A DNA stretch of 55,138 bases. Origin: Planctomycetota bacterium. GTDB lineage: Bacteria; Planctomycetota; UBA1135; UBA2386. Of the stretch, positions 53,012 to 55,138 are shown one piece after another; positions within the stretch are counted from its first letter, which is position 1, and every line of letters begins with the position of its first letter. The stretch covers positions 163,451 to 218,588 of the forward strand of contig JAPYTD010000001.1 of the NCBI GenBank assembly GCA_029936315.1, read 5' to 3'. Under the pieces are notes generated by a model, which saw only the letters and a list, made by a program, of their open reading frames with translations, ran no database searches and was not told the origin of the DNA. A program made the position numbers and the translations under genes.

Positions 53012-54490
53012 TCAGACCAGCAGTTCGCGAACCACGCGCGCCGGCTCGACACCGGTCAGGCGCACATCCAAGCCTTGGTGCGGGATCGTCAACCGTTCGT
53101 GATCAATGCCAAGACAATGCAGGATCGTCGCGTTGAGGTCGCGCACGTGCACCGGTTGGTCCACGATGTTGTAGCTGAAGTCGTCGGTCTGGCCGTAGAC
53201 CTGACCACCCTGGATGCCGCCGCCCGCCATCCACATCGAAAAGCAGCGCGGGTGGTGATCGCGGCCGTAGTTCTTGCGCGTCAACTTGCCTTGGCAGTAG
53301 GCGGTGCGGCCAAACTCACCGCTCCAGATCACGAGCGTTTCGTCGAGCAAGCCGCGTTGCTTCAGGTCTTGCACCAACGCCCACGCTGGCTGGTCGATAT
53401 CGCGACACTGCTTCGGCAAGTCACCCGTCAGGTTGAAGTGTTGATCCCAACCGCGGTGGAACATCTGCACGAAGCGAACCCCCCGCTCAATCATGCGGCG
53501 CGCCAACACGCACGAAGCCGCGAACGTGCCTGGTTTGTTCGCATCGGGGCCATACATCTCGGCCGTGCTCGCCGGCTCACCACTCAAGTCGGTCAGCTCT
53601 GGCACGGACGACTGCATGCGATACGCCAACTCGTACTGCGCGATGCGATTCTGGATCTCGGGATCGCCAACCTGCTCCTGTTGCCGCGCGTTCATGCGAC
53701 GGAGGGAGTCAAGCATGCGCCGGCGGGACGCGGCGTCGACACCATCCGGGTTCTTCAAGAACAACACCGGGTCGCCCTGCGAACGCAACGCAACGCCGGC
53801 GTGTTTACTCGCCAACATGCCAGCGCCCCACAAACGGTTGTAGAGGGCTTGCGCCTCCTTGCGTCCGGTCCAAGTCGGCGTCATCACGGCAAAGCCGGGC
53901 AGGTCCTGATTCTCAGAGCCAAGCCCGTAGCTCAGCCACGAACCGAGACTCGGGCGACCCGGTTGTTCACGCCCAGTCGCAATGAACGTGATCGCGGGAT
54001 CGTGGTTGATTGCTTCGGTGTAGACCGAGCGCACAATCGCGATGTCCTTCACCATCTGCGCGGTGTAGGGCAGCAGCTCTGAGATGTAGGCGCCATCCCC
54101 ACCATTGTCGTACTGCTTGAAGTCGTAGATCGACGGCGCAATCGGAAAGCGCTTCTGCCCCGATGTCATGGTCGTCAGACGCTGGCCCTTGCGGATCGAC
54201 TCGGGCAAGTCCGTATCGAACAACTCACGCAGCTTCGGCTTGTAGTCAAAGGTATCGATCTGCGATGGCGCACCGGCCATGAACAACCAGATCGCGCGCT
54301 TGGCCTTCGGCGCGAAGTGCGGCACACCTGGCAATGCGCCGCCGAGCGGCACACCTGGCAGTGTGCCGCCAAGCGGCATGCCGTCGCGCGCAAGCAGTGA
54401 CGTGAGTGCAGCGGTGCCAAGCCCGAGGCCAGTTTGCCCAAAGAAGTGGCGTCGCGTGATCTGCCGAACGAAGTCGTTGGTCGCATGCAT
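53012..54490 (-). CDS. DUF1501 family protein with Tat-type signal
   Basis: A 492-residue exported protein typical of Planctomycetota. Residues 12-34 contain a twin-arginine signal ([20 protein letters not shown]). Family stretches include [60 protein letters not shown] and [16 protein letters not shown], a fold related to alkaline phosphatase/sulfatase enzymes. Function is not established. A 9-residue motif (PLGGxLPGV) is duplicated after the signal. The gene follows DUF1553 by four bases, the usual order. Its end abuts a broken hemH. Confidence 0.92.
   Translation of the reverse strand: MHATNDFVRQITRRHFFGQTGLGLGTAALTSLLARDGMPLGGTLPGVPLGGALPGVPHFAPKAKRAIWLFMAGAPSQIDTFDYKPKLRELFDTDLPESIRKGQRLTTMTSGQKRFPIAPSIYDFKQYDNGGDGAYISELLPYTAQMVKDIAIVRSVYTEAINHDPAITFIATGREQPGRPSLGSWLSYGLGSENQDLPGFAVMTPTWTGRKEAQALYNRLWGAGMLASKHAGVALRSQGDPVLFLKNPDGVDAASRRRMLDSLRRMNARQQEQVGDPEIQNRIAQYELAYRMQSSVPELTDLSGEPASTAEMYGPDANKPGTFAASCVLARRMIERGVRFVQMFHRGWDQHFNLTGDLPKQCRDIDQPAWALVQDLKQRGLLDETLVIWSGEFGRTAYCQGKLTRKNYGRDHHPRCFSMWMAGGGIQGGQVYGQTDDFSYNIVDQPVHVRDLNATILHCLGIDHERLTIPHQGLDVRLTGVEPARVVRELLV
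54321..54374 (-). repeat. 27-bp in-frame tandem duplication inside the DUF1501 gene
   Basis: Two 27-base units at 54321-54347 and 54348-54374, with three differences, encode the repeated PLGGxLPGV segment just after the Tat signal. The family does not usually show it, so it looks recent. Confidence 0.8.
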
Positions 54491-54494
54491 CGAT

Positions 54495-55138
54495 TTAGCC
54501 CCTGGTCAACACCGCGTCGAGATTCAGGATCAGGTTGGCGACCATGGTCCAAGCGGCAAGTTCTTCGGCCGTCACCGCACTGTCAGCCTTGGCGGCTCCG
54601 ATCTTGGCCAACTGCTTGGCTGCGCCAGGATCCGCAACAAATGCTGCGCGCTCAGCATGCAAGAACGACTTCACCTCGGCGACATCCACAGCGCACGGCA
54701 CCTGACACGTCGCGCACGACAACGCCCACTTGATGCGCGCCTGATCGCCCTTGCCGCCCTGCCTTAGGATGCGCTCCGCAAACCCGCGCGCAGCTTCGAC
54801 GTACTGCGGATCATTCATCAGCAGTAGCGCCTGCAAGGGTGTATTGGTTCGCTCGCGGCGTACGCGGCATTCCTCGCGACTCGGCGCATCAAACGTCGTC
54901 ATCTGTGGCGGCGGTGAAGTGCGCTTCCAAAACGTGTAGAGACTGCGGCGATGCACCTGCTCATGTTCGGTGTCGGCCTTGAAGCGTGCGGTGTTCGAAC
55001 TCGAGTAGCCGACTGCTCGCCACAGCCCCGCCGGCTGCGGCGGCTTCACGCCAGGGCCACCCAGCGTGCGCACCAGCAACCCAGACAGGTGCAGGGCCTG
55101 ATCGCGCAACGTCTCGCCATCAAGGCGGAAACGCTGAC
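54495..55138 (-). CDS. DUF1553/DUF1549-type protein, C-terminal part, cut by window edge
   Basis: About 213 residues from the C-terminus of a planctomycete DUF1549-DUF1553 protein, open at the window edge, so the N-terminal part with cytochrome-like and DUF1549 regions is outside. Visible hallmarks are [60 protein letters not shown] and [20 protein letters not shown]. An additional CxxC pair (SCATCQVPC) appears near the end. It ends four bases before the DUF1501 start. These pairs are common in Planctomycetota and are thought to act together outside the cytoplasm, but the reaction is unknown. Confidence 0.9.
   Translation of the reverse strand, partial: QRFRLDGETLRDQALHLSGLLVRTLGGPGVKPPQPAGLWRAVGYSSSNTARFKADTEHEQVHRRSLYTFWKRTSPPPQMTTFDAPSREECRVRRERTNTPLQALLLMNDPQYVEAARGFAERILRQGGKGDQARIKWALSCATCQVPCAVDVAEVKSFLHAERAAFVADPGAAKQLAKIGAAKADSAVTAEELAAWTMVANLILNLDAVLTRG

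Overview
The window (about 62% G+C by eye) looks like a chromosome segment of a member of the Planctomycetota. The evidence is an adjacent DUF1553/DUF1501 pair at the right end, large exported FG-GAP and di-haem proteins that share a C-terminal module, several ECF sigma factors with unusual partners or fusions, and few clear Shine-Dalgarno sites. Some features recall the marine clade with similar C-terminal modules, but a genus cannot be assigned from this sequence alone. I see no rRNA, tRNA, CRISPR array, phage or transposase.

Layout. 1-3301: two divergent ECF sigma operons; one carries a secreted CC-pentapeptide repeat protein and a partial third gene, the other couples sigma to a membrane leucine-rich-repeat protein by an ATGA overlap. 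3311-11515: an oxidoreductase, an S9 peptidase, a three-domain lysophospholipid transporter/acyltransferase/acyl-ACP synthetase, and a divergent LysR regulator. 11765-15581: a small ferredoxin and cobalamin-dependent methionine synthase. 15655-20501: two proteins with carboxypeptidase-regulatory-like regions; one is an ECF sigma factor fused through a membrane helix to a large C-terminal region, and it lies inside what look like two halves of a broken fliN. 20776-22896: egtD-egtB (ergothioneine). 23048-33625: sulfate activation (cysC, cysD, cysNC) tightly coupled to an ABC polysaccharide exporter (wzt, wzm), facing an operon of glycosyltransferase, SLC13 anion permease and cysQ. Together these suggest synthesis and export of a sulfated glycan, with sulfate import, PAPS supply and PAP removal.

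33714-41767: an unknown protein, a degenerate hybrid kinase-like protein, rph (apparently with a CTG start), rdgB, a pterin dehydratase, a membrane aminopropyltransferase-like protein and scpA. 41831-49853: exported proteins (M14 carboxypeptidase, di-haem oxidoreductase, FG-GAP protein), a D-amino-acid oxidase and a small membrane protein. 49854-55138: decayed small genes, glyQ, an RraB-like protein, a BamE-like lipoprotein, a hemH fragment and the DUF1501/DUF1553 pair, the latter cut by the window edge.

A recurring theme is gene decay in the gaps. I find tails or pieces of a response regulator (4365-4497), fliN (17709-17800 and 20285-20501), a GspG-like pseudopilin with an in-frame TGA (50024-50407) and ferrochelatase (52761-53011).
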